From: an uncultured Collinsella sp.
GTDB lineage: Bacteria; Actinomycetota; Coriobacteriia; Coriobacteriales; Coriobacteriaceae
DNA: 22,985 bases
Assembly (NCBI GenBank): GCA_902490305.1
Contig: CABUDI010000027.1
Location: 1 to 22,985 of the forward strand
Reading direction: 5' to 3'
Shown here: positions 1-7,865 of the stretch, piece by piece
How the letters are laid out: each line of letters begins with the position of its first letter
How positions within the stretch are numbered: the stretch's first letter is position 1
Position numbers and translations under genes: made by a program
The notes under the pieces: model-generated
What the model was told of the DNA's origin: nothing
The model's database searches: none
Seen by the model: only the letters and a program-made list of their open reading frames with translations

Positions 1-47
1 GCCCTTCCTCGGGGAAGTTCGCGAAGCCCACTTCCCCGAGGAAGGGC
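1..47 (-). terminator. Long hairpin downstream of xfp, probable terminator
   Basis: Positions 1-17 and 31-47 are perfect inverted 17-nt arms (GCCCTTCCTCGGGGAAG and its complement) around a 13-nt loop that contains the palindrome TTCGCGAA. The hairpin begins 46 nt past the stop codon of the minus-strand phosphoketolase gene, where an intrinsic terminator is expected. Any T-run would lie beyond the window edge, so termination itself cannot be confirmed. Confidence 0.55.
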
Positions 48-93
48 ACCAGCCCGGAGGCGGCCCCAGCGCGAGACCGTCCCGGATGCCTAC

Positions 94-2622
94 CTACTCA
101 TTGTCGCCTGCGGTCATCTGCGTTGCGGAGAGCGCGCCGTCGGCAGCAGTCGCGGCTGCGGCGTCGGGCCAGACCCAGTCGGTAAAGGCCGGGTGATCAA
201 AGCCCTCGTCGCACGCGAACTCAAAGGCCTCGGTGCGGAAGGCCTCCCACTCGTTGATTTGCTCGGCAAACTTGTCGGCGTCGACCATGCGCAGCACGTC
301 GGCGGCCAGGGCCCAGCGGTCCATGTTGTTCAGGCGCAGCATGTCGAACGGCGTGGTCGTGGAGCCCTTCTCCTCATAGCCGTGGACGCGGAAGGCGTCG
401 TGGCCGGGGCGGTTCCAGATCAGGCGGCGAATCGTGCCGGCATAGGCGTGGAAGGCAAAGAGGACGGGCTTCTCACCGCAGCCGAACAGCTCGGCCCAGC
501 GCTCGTCGCTGATGGCCTGGTCGTTCTCGCAGACGTTCTGGATCTTGAGCAGGTCGACCACGTTGACGAACCACACCTTGATGCCCAGCTCGCGCAGCAT
601 GTCTGTCGCAGCCAAGGCCTCGAGCGTCGGCACGTCGCCGCAGGTGGCGACCACGACATCGGCCTCGGCGAGCGAGTCGGCGGTCGATGCCCACTCCCAG
701 GTCGCGACGCCCTCGGCGAGCTCCGCCTTGGCCTCATCGACCGTCTGGAAGGTCGGGGCGGGCTGCTTGCCGCAGAAGATGGCGTTGACGCAGTCGGTGG
801 ACTGGTAGACGCGCTCGGCCACGGCAAGGGCCATGTTGGCGTCGGCCGGATAGTAGGCGTTCACGATGTGCGTGTCGTTGGCCTTGTTGAGCAGCAGGTC
901 GATAAAGCCCGGGTCCTGGTGCGAGAAGCCGTTGTGGTCCTGGCGCCAGACGTGGCTCGACAGCAGAATGTTGAGGCCGCTGATGGGGGCACGCCACGGA
1001 ATCTCGCGCTTGGTGGCCTCGAGCCACTTGCAGTGCTGGTTGACCATGGAGTCGACCACGTGGACAAAGCTCTCGTAGGAGCTCCACACGCCGGAGCGGC
1101 CGGTGAGCACGTAAGCCTCGAGGAAGCCCTCGCACTGGTGCTCGGACAGCTGCTCAACGACCTTGCCGGAGCCGGCCAGCAGCTCGTCGTTGGCCTCGTC
1201 CTCGTAGAAGCCGGCGTCCCACTGCTTCTTGGTCACCTTGTAGGCAGCCTGCAGGCGGTTGGACGCAGTCTCGTCGGGACCGAAGATGCGGAAGTCGTCC
1301 ATGTTCTTAGCCAGGACGTCGGCGGTGTACTCGCCAAAGACGCGGGCGGCCTCGGTGGAGCCCCAGCCGTGGCCCTTCTCGGCAACGGGAATCTCGTGGG
1401 CGTGGATATCGGGCAGCTCAAGCTCGCGACGGACCTTACCGCCGTTTGCGTTGGGGTTGGCGCCGATGCGCAGCTCACCGGTCGGCATAAAGGCCGTCAC
1501 CTCGGGGCGCACCTGGCCCTCGGGCGTAAAGAGCTCCTCGGGCTTGTAGGAGCGCAGCCACTCGCGAAGCACGCGGAAGTGCTCGTGGGTGTCCTTGGCG
1601 CTCGCCAGCGGCACCTGATGCGCGCGCCAGGAGTCTTCGGTCTTCTTGCCGTCGATCTGCTTGGGGCAGGTCCAACCCTTGGGCGTGCGGAACACGATCA
1701 TGGGGTAGGCCGGACGGACCACGGTCTTGCCCGCGGCGGCCTGGGCCTGAGCGGTGGCCTTGATGTCGCAGATCTCGTCAAAGACCTTTTCAAACAGGGC
1801 GGCGAAGCGCTCGTGGATGCTCGCATGGCTCTCGTCGTCAAAACCGGCGACAAAGAAGTGCGGATTATAGCCCATGCCCTCAAAAAACTTGGTGAGTTCT
1901 TCGTCGGACACGCGGGCAAGGATAGTGGGATTGGCGATCTTATAGCCGTTGAGGTGCAGGATCGGCAGAACGATACCGTCGGTTGCCGGGTTCACGAGCT
2001 TGTTGGACTGCCAAGAAGTCGCGAGCGGACCGGTCTCGGACTCGCCGTCGCCCACCACGGCCACGGCCAGCAGGCTCGGGTTGTCCATGACGGCGCCATA
2101 GGCGTGGCTAAGCGTGTAGCCGAGCTCGCCGCCCTCGTGGATGGAACCGGGCGTCTCGGGCGCAAAGTGGCTCGGAATGCCGCCGGGATAGGAGAACTGG
2201 CGGAAGAACTTCTGCAGGCCAGCCTCGTCATCGGTGATGTCGGGGCGAATCTCGCGGTAGGTGCCGTCGAGCAGCGACTGGGCAGTACCGGCGGGACCGC
2301 CGTGGCCAGGACCCATCAGGAAGATGGCGTTCTGGTTGTGGTCGGCGATGAGGCGGTTGACGTGGCCGAACAGGAAGTTGATGCCGGGCGTGGTTCCCCA
2401 GTGACCGACCAGGCGGTGCTTAACGTCCGGACGACCAAAGTCACGCGTCTCGCCGGTCTTCTCGTCGACAAAGTCAGCACGCATCAGCGGGTTGGAGCGA
2501 AGGTAAATCTGGCCGACGGACAGATAGTTCGAGGCACGCCAATACAGGTCGACACCCTCGAGCTCGGAAGCCGGAACCTCATGTCCCAGTTTTTGCCACG
2601 GCGTTCCCAGTGTTTTAGCCAT
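94..2622 (-). CDS. xfp: Xylulose-5-phosphate/fructose-6-phosphate phosphoketolase
   Basis: This is a complete 842-residue thiamine-diphosphate enzyme, the usual length for the family. It splits xylulose-5-P (or fructose-6-P) with phosphate into acetyl-phosphate plus glyceraldehyde-3-P (or erythrose-4-P), in the cytosol. Family landmarks are visible: GHWGTTPG near residues 73-80, GPGHGGP at 104-110, ETPGSIHEGGELGY at 156-169, and the ThDP/Mg motif GDGESETG at 191-198 with the partner Asn at 207. The start ATG at 2622-2620 is preceded by AAGGGA at 2636-2631, a good ribosome binding site. It lies 204 bp downstream of a LacI-family gene on the same strand, and its promoter carries two palindromic operators, so sugar-responsive control is likely. 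The acetyl-phosphate could yield ATP through acetate kinase, which is not in the window. Confidence 0.97.
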   Translation of the reverse strand: MAKTLGTPWQKLGHEVPASELEGVDLYWRASNYLSVGQIYLRSNPLMRADFVDEKTGETRDFGRPDVKHRLVGHWGTTPGINFLFGHVNRLIADHNQNAIFLMGPGHGGPAGTAQSLLDGTYREIRPDITDDEAGLQKFFRQFSYPGGIPSHFAPETPGSIHEGGELGYTLSHAYGAVMDNPSLLAVAVVGDGESETGPLATSWQSNKLVNPATDGIVLPILHLNGYKIANPTILARVSDEELTKFFEGMGYNPHFFVAGFDDESHASIHERFAALFEKVFDEICDIKATAQAQAAAGKTVVRPAYPMIVFRTPKGWTCPKQIDGKKTEDSWRAHQVPLASAKDTHEHFRVLREWLRSYKPEELFTPEGQVRPEVTAFMPTGELRIGANPNANGGKVRRELELPDIHAHEIPVAEKGHGWGSTEAARVFGEYTADVLAKNMDDFRIFGPDETASNRLQAAYKVTKKQWDAGFYEDEANDELLAGSGKVVEQLSEHQCEGFLEAYVLTGRSGVWSSYESFVHVVDSMVNQHCKWLEATKREIPWRAPISGLNILLSSHVWRQDHNGFSHQDPGFIDLLLNKANDTHIVNAYYPADANMALAVAERVYQSTDCVNAIFCGKQPAPTFQTVDEAKAELAEGVATWEWASTADSLAEADVVVATCGDVPTLEALAATDMLRELGIKVWFVNVVDLLKIQNVCENDQAISDERWAELFGCGEKPVLFAFHAYAGTIRRLIWNRPGHDAFRVHGYEEKGSTTTPFDMLRLNNMDRWALAADVLRMVDADKFAEQINEWEAFRTEAFEFACDEGFDHPAFTDWVWPDAAAATAADGALSATQMTAGDNE

Positions 2623-2680
2623 TGTTTATGTCCCTTCGCTGCGCGGTCACCCTCCGATACGGCAACCTTTCGTTGGGACT

Positions 2681-2707
2681 AGTATATTTGCTAAAACGTT
2701 TTATCAA
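2681..2707 (-). promoter_or_regulatory. Candidate xfp promoter
   Basis: On the minus strand, TTGATA (2707-2702) and TATACT (2686-2681) are separated by 15 nt and lie about 60 nt upstream of the xfp start codon. The spacer is shorter than the ideal 17 nt. The spacer is almost filled by a perfect palindrome (2692-2703), which supports a repressible promoter here. The assignment is inferred from sequence only. Confidence 0.5.
2692..2703. promoter_or_regulatory. LacI-type operator O1 over the xfp promoter
   Basis: TAAAACGTTTTA is a perfect 12-bp palindrome with the central CG typical of LacI-family operators. It sits between the candidate -35 and -10 elements of xfp, so bound repressor would block RNA polymerase. 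The LacI-family gene immediately upstream is the obvious candidate to bind it. Confidence 0.65.
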
Positions 2708-2712
2708 GGTGA

Positions 2713-2724
2713 AAAAACGTTTTA
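2713..2724. promoter_or_regulatory. LacI-type operator O2 upstream of the xfp -35
   Basis: AAAAACGTTTTA contains the palindromic core AAAACGTTTT (2714-2723), identical to that of O1. The centres of the two sites are 21 bp apart, about two helical turns, so two repressor dimers could bind the same DNA face next to each other. Confidence 0.6.
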
Positions 2725-2826
2725 TCATCCTTATTTGCCTTATGAGTCGGCAAAACGAGACATTCACCTGCGGCATTGCCTGTCACAGGTACTTCACAAT
2801 CGATCTCTACGAATTGATAAACGTGT

Positions 2827-3855
2827 TTAGTTGTGTTTAGTAAGCTCGAGCACGCTGTCCTTTACGATGAGTACAGGCTCCAAAACCACCTCTTCGGCAC
2901 GCCTGCCGCCCTTGCCGGCAAGCCGCTTGGACATGCAGCCAAAAGCATGCTCGGCGAGCACACCCGGATCCTGCTCAATCGCCGTCAGCGCTGGCTCAAA
3001 GAGAACGTCGGCCGCCGAGTTGTCATAGCTTACGACCGAGATATCGCCCGGAATGCTCTTCCCCATCTCGTGCAAACGTTTGAGCAGACCAAGGGCAATG
3101 TTGTCCGAGCTTGCGAACACGGCAGTGGCGTCGGTTGCGAGCACCGCCTCCGAGGCCTCGTAGGCACTCGGGATGTAATACTCGCTCTCGAACTCCAAGC
3201 GTGCATCGATGGGCAGCCCCACCTCGCGCAACGCACGCTCGTAGCCGGCGAGACGCTTGCGGCCCGTGTTGGACCGGCGCGCGTTGACCAGGCAGGCGAT
3301 ACGACGGTGACCCTGCTCGATTAGATAGCGGGTGGCCATGTAGCCGCCCATCTCGTGGTCGAACATCACCTTATCGCACTCGAGTCCCTCGATTGCGCGG
3401 TCGACCATTACGGCCGGGATGGGCAGATGGCTGACTTCTTCGCGCAGGGCGCGGTCGTCGGAGAACTCATCGCCCACCACCAGAAAGACACCGTCGACGC
3501 CGCGCGTCACCAACTGGCGCAGCAGCTCAAGATCGTCCTCGGCACTTCCACCCGAGCTGGTAATAAAGAGCGCGTAGCCGTCCTCGCGGCAGCGCTTTTC
3601 CAAGCTGCCGGCGAGCGAGGCAAAAAAGCGGCTCTCGATGTTAGGGACGATAAGGCCAAGCGTGCGCGACTCGCGCATGACCAGGCTGCGCGCGATCTGG
3701 TTAGGAACATAATGGTTGCGCGCCGCAACCTCCTTGATGAGCTTGCGGTTTTCTTCCGAGATGCGACAAGGCCGATTGTTAAGGACAAGCGAGACCGACG
3801 AGGGGGAAAGCCCCACCTCCTGGGCAATCTGCTTGAGAGTAACTTTGTTGCCCAT
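2827..3855 (-). CDS. LacI-family transcriptional regulator
   Basis: A 342-residue protein of normal LacI/GalR length. Residues 5-24 (TLKQIAQEVGLSPSSVSLVL) form the helix-turn-helix, with a hinge-helix segment PNQIARSLV at 51-59, followed by a periplasmic-binding-protein-like sugar sensor domain from about residue 65 (LGLIVPNIESRFF). I chose the ATG at 3855-3853 because GGAAGGA (3867-3861) precedes it at proper spacing and the HTH begins at once. The open frame continues upstream without family similarity. The gene is upstream of and parallel to xfp, and a CG-centred double operator lies in the gap between them, so it probably controls xfp, and perhaps itself. The effector sugar cannot be read from the sequence. 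It is divergent from murB, with 183 bp between the start codons. Confidence 0.93.
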   Translation of the reverse strand: MGNKVTLKQIAQEVGLSPSSVSLVLNNRPCRISEENRKLIKEVAARNHYVPNQIARSLVMRESRTLGLIVPNIESRFFASLAGSLEKRCREDGYALFITSSGGSAEDDLELLRQLVTRGVDGVFLVVGDEFSDDRALREEVSHLPIPAVMVDRAIEGLECDKVMFDHEMGGYMATRYLIEQGHRRIACLVNARRSNTGRKRLAGYERALREVGLPIDARLEFESEYYIPSAYEASEAVLATDATAVFASSDNIALGLLKRLHEMGKSIPGDISVVSYDNSAADVLFEPALTAIEQDPGVLAEHAFGCMSKRLAGKGGRRAEEVVLEPVLIVKDSVLELTKHN

Positions 3856-3890
3856 CTCGCTCCTTCCGAGTATTCGCGCAATCTCTTGAA

Positions 3891-3896
3891 AGTATA
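3891..3896 (-). promoter_or_regulatory. Possible -10 box of the LacI-family gene
   Basis: TATACT on the minus strand lies 35 nt upstream of the regulator start codon. The hexamer 17 nt further upstream (CATCAA) is a poor -35, so this is a weak call. Confidence 0.3.
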
Positions 3897-4038
3897 GCGA
3901 CCGTCCCTCTACCTTGATGATAAACACTTTACCAATCCGGTAGACGGCTGTTTTATCGCCGCCAGCGCACCAAATCCGCCTGGGTGGGGTATATTGCAAT
4001 CGATTGATGACAACAACCACCAAAAGGCGGATATCCGT

Positions 4039-5001
4039 ATGCACGAGAACGACTTTTTTAACGAGGACCTGCTCTGCGCGCTCGCTGGAGTTGCCGGCGA
4101 GGACAACGTGCTCATGAGCGAGCCCATGCGCGAGCACACCACGTTTAAGATCGGCGGCCCGGCCGACGTCTTTGTCACGCCCGATACCGAGCAGGGACTC
4201 GTCGCCACGCTTGACACCTGCTACCGCTGCGATCTGCCGCTCACCATCGTGGGCAACGGCTCCGACTTACTCGTCGGTGACAAGGGCATCCGCGGTGTCG
4301 TCGTGGCACTGGGCAAAGGCCTCTCTAACATCACCGTCGACGGCACGCATGTTACGGCGGCAGCCGGTGCCTTGCTTTCCGATGTCGCCGCGGCTGCCAC
4401 CGAAGCCTGCCTCACCGGCATGGAGCCCCTCTCGGGCATCCCCGGATCGGTCGGCGGCGCCTGCTACATGAACGCCGGCGCCTACGGTGCCTGCATGGCC
4501 GATGTTTTGGAGTCCGTGCGCGTCTATAAGCCCGCCCGCGCGCTCGACGACGGCACCCGCGGCAGCGGCAATATCATTGAGTTCGATGTCGACGAGCTTA
4601 ACCTGGGCTATCGCAAGAGCCGCATCGCCGACGACGGCTTTATCGTGCTCTCTGCCACCTTTAACCTCGCCCCGGGCAACGCCGCGATGATCAAGGCCGA
4701 CATGGACGACTACCGCCAGCGCCGCGAGGACAAGCAGCCGCTCGACATGCCGAGCGCCGGCTCCACTTTCAAGCGCCCCGAGGGCTACTTTGCCGGCAAG
4801 CTCATCATGGACGCCGGCCTGCGAGGACACGCCGTTGGCGGCGCGCAGGTAAGCGAAAAGCACTGCGGTTTTATCGTCAACGCCAACCACGCCACCGCCG
4901 CCGACGTTGACGAACTCATCCGCCACATCCAAACAACCGTCAAAGGCCAATTCGACGTAGACCTAGAACCCGAAGTCCACCGAGTAGGCGAATTTTTATA
5001 A
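4039..5001 (+). CDS. murB: UDP-N-acetylenolpyruvoylglucosamine reductase (MurB)
   Basis: A 320-residue cytosolic FAD enzyme that reduces UDP-GlcNAc-enolpyruvate to UDP-MurNAc with NADPH, the second committed step of peptidoglycan precursor synthesis. Visible family signatures are HTTFKIGGPADVFV near residues 34-47, the FAD-binding GNGSDLLVGDKGIRG, the GIPGSVGGACYMNAGAYG segment, YRKSR with the active-site Arg, PSAGSTFKRP with the catalytic Ser, and a C-terminal EPEVHRVG with the catalytic Glu. I prefer the ATG at 4039, preceded by AAGGCGGA (4023-4030). The frame could start at a TTG at 3994, but that has no ribosome binding site. TATATT at 3990-3995 may be the -10. The gene stands alone and is followed at once by a hairpin. 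Confidence 0.96.
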   Translation: MHENDFFNEDLLCALAGVAGEDNVLMSEPMREHTTFKIGGPADVFVTPDTEQGLVATLDTCYRCDLPLTIVGNGSDLLVGDKGIRGVVVALGKGLSNITVDGTHVTAAAGALLSDVAAAATEACLTGMEPLSGIPGSVGGACYMNAGAYGACMADVLESVRVYKPARALDDGTRGSGNIIEFDVDELNLGYRKSRIADDGFIVLSATFNLAPGNAAMIKADMDDYRQRREDKQPLDMPSAGSTFKRPEGYFAGKLIMDAGLRGHAVGGAQVSEKHCGFIVNANHATAADVDELIRHIQTTVKGQFDVDLEPEVHRVGEFL

Positions 5002-5004
5002 AAA

Positions 5005-5026
5005 GAAGGCCCCGAAAGGGGCCTTC
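5005..5026 (+). terminator. Hairpin terminator after murB
   Basis: GAAGGCCCC (5005-5013) and GGGGCCTTC (5018-5026) form a perfect 9-bp stem closed by a GAAA tetraloop, starting 3 nt past the murB stop. The following bases are only mildly T-rich, so termination may be imperfect; read from the other strand, the run TTTTTATAAAAATT follows the stem, so it may also act for minus-strand transcripts. Confidence 0.7.
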
Positions 5027-5078
5027 ACCATATTCATTCAGATAACCCAGTCCGGTGTGTCGCGCCCCGAACCCGAGA

Positions 5079-5214
5079 GGGCCGCGTGCCCGCCCGCATT
5101 ATATTTGATTGATCGCGAGTTCCACACGCAAAGAAGGCCACTTAATGTGGCCTTCGTCTTGCGCAGGACTGCCCGAGCAGGCAATCAAATATAATGCGGG
5201 CGGGCACGCGGCCC
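5079..5214. repeat. Perfect 33-bp inverted repeat around a 70-bp core
   Basis: Positions 5079-5111 and 5182-5214 are exact reverse complements over 33 nt, running from a GC-rich outer part (GGGCCGCGTGCCCGCCCGC) to an AT-rich inner part (ATTATATTTGATTG). The 70-bp core contains its own hairpin repeat (5133-5155). Each arm carries a TATAAT hexamer pointing outward (5190-5195 on plus, 5103-5098 on minus), but no good -35 is seen. The element lies between the convergent 3' ends of murB and the CHAP gene. No target-site duplication is visible. It may be a non-autonomous mobile element, an invertible segment or a large bidirectional terminator. Confidence 0.85.
5112..5158 (+). repeat. Hairpin repeat, copy 1
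   Basis: A 47-nt unit beginning ATCGCGAGTTCC and ending in the stem-loop GAAGGCCAC-TTAAT-GTGGCCTTC (5133-5155). It matches a second copy at 22935-22981 at about 42 of 47 positions with no gaps. It could be a dispersed REP-like or terminator element. Here it is nested inside the 33-bp inverted repeat. Confidence 0.8.
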
Positions 5215-5222
5215 CGTCGGCT

Positions 5223-6428
5223 TTACGACAGCGCAATACCGCCGAGCCAGCCCCAACGCACGCCAGAGCCAGTGCCATAGAAGCTAATAAACGAATCAAG
5301 CGACTTAGACGTAATGGCGCCCTCATTGCTCATGACGATGCCGCCGCCAACATAGATGCCCACGTGGCCATAGATCAGACCCGGCATGCCGGTGCCGCTA
5401 TGCGATGAGTCGGCCACGATCATGCCCACCTGCAGCGCCGAGCGGTCGGAGCTATAGCACCAGGCGTTAAACATGTCGCACGCATTGCCGCCAAAGTAGC
5501 CAACGCCGGCGTTACGGAAGACATTGGTAACCCACGCCGCGCACCAGTTCTGGCCCGGCGAAGGCGTGGAGTAGCACGCGTTGACGACGGCGTGTTGCTT
5601 GCCCGAGCCGGCATTCTGCTGCGGAGTTCCGGGCGCATACGATCCGCCACCCGAGCTCGAACCACCCGAGTAGGAATTGTTCTTGTTCGCGGCGGCCGCG
5701 GCAGCGGCGGCCTTCCTAGCGGCCTCCTCGGCCTGGGCGGCAGCGAGAATCTCGGAATCACGCTGAGCCATGAGCTCCTTGACATCGTCAGAGAGGCCGT
5801 TCAGAACCGTCTGGACTTCCTGCTGCTTGGCCTGCATGTCCTGCATCTGGGCAGTCTGCTGGTCCTTGAGCTTCTCTAAGTCGGCCTTCTGCGACTCGAG
5901 CTCGGTCTTTTGCGCATCGAGCTCTTCCTGGATGGTCTGAATGTCCTCGATGGCGTCGCGGTCGCTCTTGTTGATCTTCTCAACGTAATGCGCGTTGGCG
6001 ACGAGTTCCTCAAACGAGCCAGAGGCCAGCAGCAGCGACAGGATGTTCGTGCCGCCGGACTTGTAGCTGGCGGCCACGCGATCGGAAAGGTCGTTGCGCT
6101 TCTTCTTGAGCTCGGCCTTCTTTTCATCGATCTGGGCCTGCGTGTCGTCAATCTTGCCCTGGACATTCTCGATGTCGTTGAGGGTCTGGGCATTCTTGTT
6201 GGCCAGCGCCGCATACTCATTTGCGATGCTGTCGAGCTGGGCCTGAACCTCGTCGAGCTGGGCCTGGGCGGCATTCAGTTTATCGGTGGTTTCTTTGGAA
6301 GCCTCCGCCGCATGGGCGCGAGCGGGCAGGCCAAAAAGAACTGCCGCAGAAGCGGCGCCGAACAGGGCCTTGAGGGCAGTGCGGCGCGAGAGCTCCTGGG
6401 AAAGGATGGAATCGCTGTTTGGTGACAT
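5223..6428 (-). CDS. Secreted coiled-coil CHAP-type peptidoglycan hydrolase
   Basis: A 401-residue exported protein. Residues 1-40 form a signal peptide with an arginine pair (SRRTALK at 14-20), a hydrophobic core and the cleavage motif ARAHA-AE at 36-42. Residues 45-225 are a long Gln/Glu/Lys/Asp-rich coiled coil that includes LLLASGSFEELVANAHYVEKI at about 132-152, typical of the N-terminal region of PcsB/CwlO-like hydrolases. An Ala-rich stretch and a Gly/Ser linker (237-275) lead to a CHAP/NlpC-like domain with probable catalytic Cys296 (NWCAAWV) and His355 (YGHVGIYV). In PcsB-type proteins the coiled coil holds the enzyme inactive and couples it to FtsEX; a similar role in cell separation is inferred. 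The ATG at 6428-6426 follows GGAG at 6437-6434. CHAP versus NlpC/P60 cannot be settled by eye. Confidence 0.85.
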   Translation of the reverse strand: MSPNSDSILSQELSRRTALKALFGAASAAVLFGLPARAHAAEASKETTDKLNAAQAQLDEVQAQLDSIANEYAALANKNAQTLNDIENVQGKIDDTQAQIDEKKAELKKKRNDLSDRVAASYKSGGTNILSLLLASGSFEELVANAHYVEKINKSDRDAIEDIQTIQEELDAQKTELESQKADLEKLKDQQTAQMQDMQAKQQEVQTVLNGLSDDVKELMAQRDSEILAAAQAEEAARKAAAAAAAANKNNSYSGGSSSGGGSYAPGTPQQNAGSGKQHAVVNACYSTPSPGQNWCAAWVTNVFRNAGVGYFGGNACDMFNAWCYSSDRSALQVGMIVADSSHSGTGMPGLIYGHVGIYVGGGIVMSNEGAITSKSLDSFISFYGTGSGVRWGWLGGIALS

Positions 6429-6489
6429 ATGTACTCCGTTACATGCTTATTTATATGTCGCTCAACTCATACATATTAGCGTACATATG
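6426..6489. promoter_or_regulatory. Cluster of ACATAT motifs upstream of the CHAP hydrolase gene
   Basis: CATATGTAC (6426-6434) and GTACATATG (6481-6489) are exact inverted copies 46 bp apart. Further ATATGT and ACATAT words lie between them (around 6453 and 6471). The cluster covers the start codon and leader of the hydrolase gene and could be a regulator-binding region. Chance AT-rich similarity is possible. Confidence 0.3.
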
Positions 6490-6651
6490 GCGCGTCCCAA
6501 CGATTTCCACGAACGGCAGGAAACTGCAAGGTCAGCGGCTCGTAAGCAAATGCCAAAGATCAGGTTATGCGTACGCAAGCTCTTCTATGAGTACGTTAGC
6601 ACAATCCTCTGCTTTTCCTACAGCGCACGATTTGGGCGTCCCTGCCTGCGC

Positions 6652-6657
6652 TATACT
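6652..6657 (+). promoter_or_regulatory. Probable -10 box of galE
   Basis: TATACT lies 37 nt upstream of the galE start, a good distance for a short leader. No convincing -35 is seen 16-18 nt upstream. The rest of the 266-bp gap back to the hydrolase gene shows no other gene. Confidence 0.45.
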
Positions 6658-6694
6658 CCCCTCAAGAAGTGTTCCTGATTCGATAGGAGACTAC

Positions 6695-7756
6695 ATGTCC
6701 AAAGCACTCGACCCCAAAGACACCTGCGTCCTCGTTACCGGCGGCGCCGGCTTTATCGGCTCACACACCGTCGTTCAGCTGCTCGAGGGTGGCTACCAGG
6801 TTGTCGTCGTCGATGACCTCTCCAACTCCAGCGCCGTTGCCATCGACCGCGTCAAGACCATCGTGGGCGACGAGGCCGCCAAGAACCTCACCTTCTACGA
6901 GGCCAACGTGCTCGACCGCGATGCGATGAACAAGATCTTCGATACCCACCAGATCGACCGCGTCATCCACTTCGCCGGCTTTAAGGCCGTTGGCGAGTCG
7001 GTGAGCAAGCCCGTCGAGTACTACCACAACAATATCGAGAACACCCTGGTGCTCATCGATGTCATGCGCAACCACGGTTGTAAGTCCATCATCTTCTCGA
7101 GCTCTTCGACCGTCTACGGCGATCCGGACAATCCGCCCGTCACCGAAGAGGACCCCAAGAAGCCCGCGACCAACCCCTATGGTTGGACCAAGTGGATGAT
7201 TGAGCAGATCCTCATGGACGTCCACACCGCCGACCCCGAGTGGGACGTCGTGCTGCTCCGTTATTTCAATCCCATCGGAGCCCATCCGTCGGGCCTGATC
7301 GGCGAGGATCCCAAGGGTATCCCCAACAACCTGGTGCCTTACGTAGCCCAGGTCGCCGTCGGTAAGCTCGAGGCCGTGCAGGTCTTTGGCAACGACTACC
7401 CCACCCCCGACGGCACCGGTGTTCGCGACTACATCCACGTGTGCGACCTGGCCTCTGGTCACGTTGCCGCCCTCAACTGGATGAACGGCAAGACCGGCGT
7501 CGAGATCTTTAACCTGGGCACCGGCACCGGCACCTCGGTACTCGAGGTCGTCGCCGCCTTTTCCAAGGCCTGCGGCAAGGAGCTGCCCTATGTGATCCGC
7601 GAGCGCCGTGCCGGCGATATCGCCGCCAACTGGTGCGACGCCTCCAAGGCCGAGCGCATGATGGGCTGGAAGGCCCAGTACGATATCGCGGATATGTGCC
7701 GTGACAGCTGGAATTGGCAGAGCCATAACCCCAACGGCTTCGCCGACGCCGAGTAG
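6695..7756 (+). CDS. galE: UDP-glucose 4-epimerase
   Basis: A 353-residue short-chain dehydrogenase/reductase-type epimerase that interconverts UDP-glucose and UDP-galactose using bound NAD in the cytosol (Leloir pathway and supply of galactosyl donors). The Rossmann motif TGGAGFIG lies at residues 15-22. The catalytic residues are the SSSSTVYG segment at 135-142 and Tyr162/Lys166 in YGWTK. HFAGFKAVGES (92-102) and LRYFNPIGAHPSG (188-200) are typical of bacterial GalE. The ATG at 6695 is chosen because AGGAGA (6685-6690) precedes it and the protein then matches the family from its first residues; the frame extends upstream without similarity. No galK or galT lies next to it, so it appears monocistronic, with its own -10 and terminator. 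Confidence 0.96.
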   Translation: MSKALDPKDTCVLVTGGAGFIGSHTVVQLLEGGYQVVVVDDLSNSSAVAIDRVKTIVGDEAAKNLTFYEANVLDRDAMNKIFDTHQIDRVIHFAGFKAVGESVSKPVEYYHNNIENTLVLIDVMRNHGCKSIIFSSSSTVYGDPDNPPVTEEDPKKPATNPYGWTKWMIEQILMDVHTADPEWDVVLLRYFNPIGAHPSGLIGEDPKGIPNNLVPYVAQVAVGKLEAVQVFGNDYPTPDGTGVRDYIHVCDLASGHVAALNWMNGKTGVEIFNLGTGTGTSVLEVVAAFSKACGKELPYVIRERRAGDIAANWCDASKAERMMGWKAQYDIADMCRDSWNWQSHNPNGFADAE

Positions 7757-7779
7757 CAAAAAGCCTACATATCGCTCTT

Positions 7780-7813
7780 GCCCCGATCTCACGTCGTGAG
7801 GTCGGGGCTTTTT
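7780..7813 (+). terminator. Intrinsic terminator of galE
   Basis: GCCCCGATCTCAC (7780-7792) pairs with GTGAGGTCGGGGC (7796-7808) over 13 bp with one G-U pair and a 3-nt loop, followed by TTTTT (7809-7813). It is a textbook rho-independent terminator 23 nt after the galE stop. Confidence 0.92.
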
Positions 7814-7865
7814 CATGGCGCGTAACCGTTTACCGAAAATGGGCCAACTTTTTAATCTCGCCTAT

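Noticed and set aside
193..2682. 829-codon open frame on the plus strand opposite xfp
   Set aside because: It is the antisense shadow of a GC-rich gene, with low-complexity Leu/Gly/Val/His composition and no family motifs, while the minus strand encodes an intact phosphoketolase.
2761..2826. Terminator between the LacI-family gene and xfp
   Set aside because: CCTGT-GA-CAGG-like pairings are short and lack a T-run, so readthrough from the regulator into xfp cannot be excluded.
3856..4137. N-terminal extension of the LacI-family gene to 4137
   Set aside because: The helix-turn-helix begins right after the ATG at 3855 with a strong ribosome binding site, and the extension would overlap murB and its start region.
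5099..5408. Small frames on both strands around the nested inverted repeat
   Set aside because: They cross the inverted repeat and the hydrolase 3' end, and have no ribosome binding site or recognisable product.
6419..6694. Upstream extension of the galE frame
   Set aside because: No similarity to epimerases, it crosses the likely promoter, and AGGAGA clearly marks the ATG at 6695.
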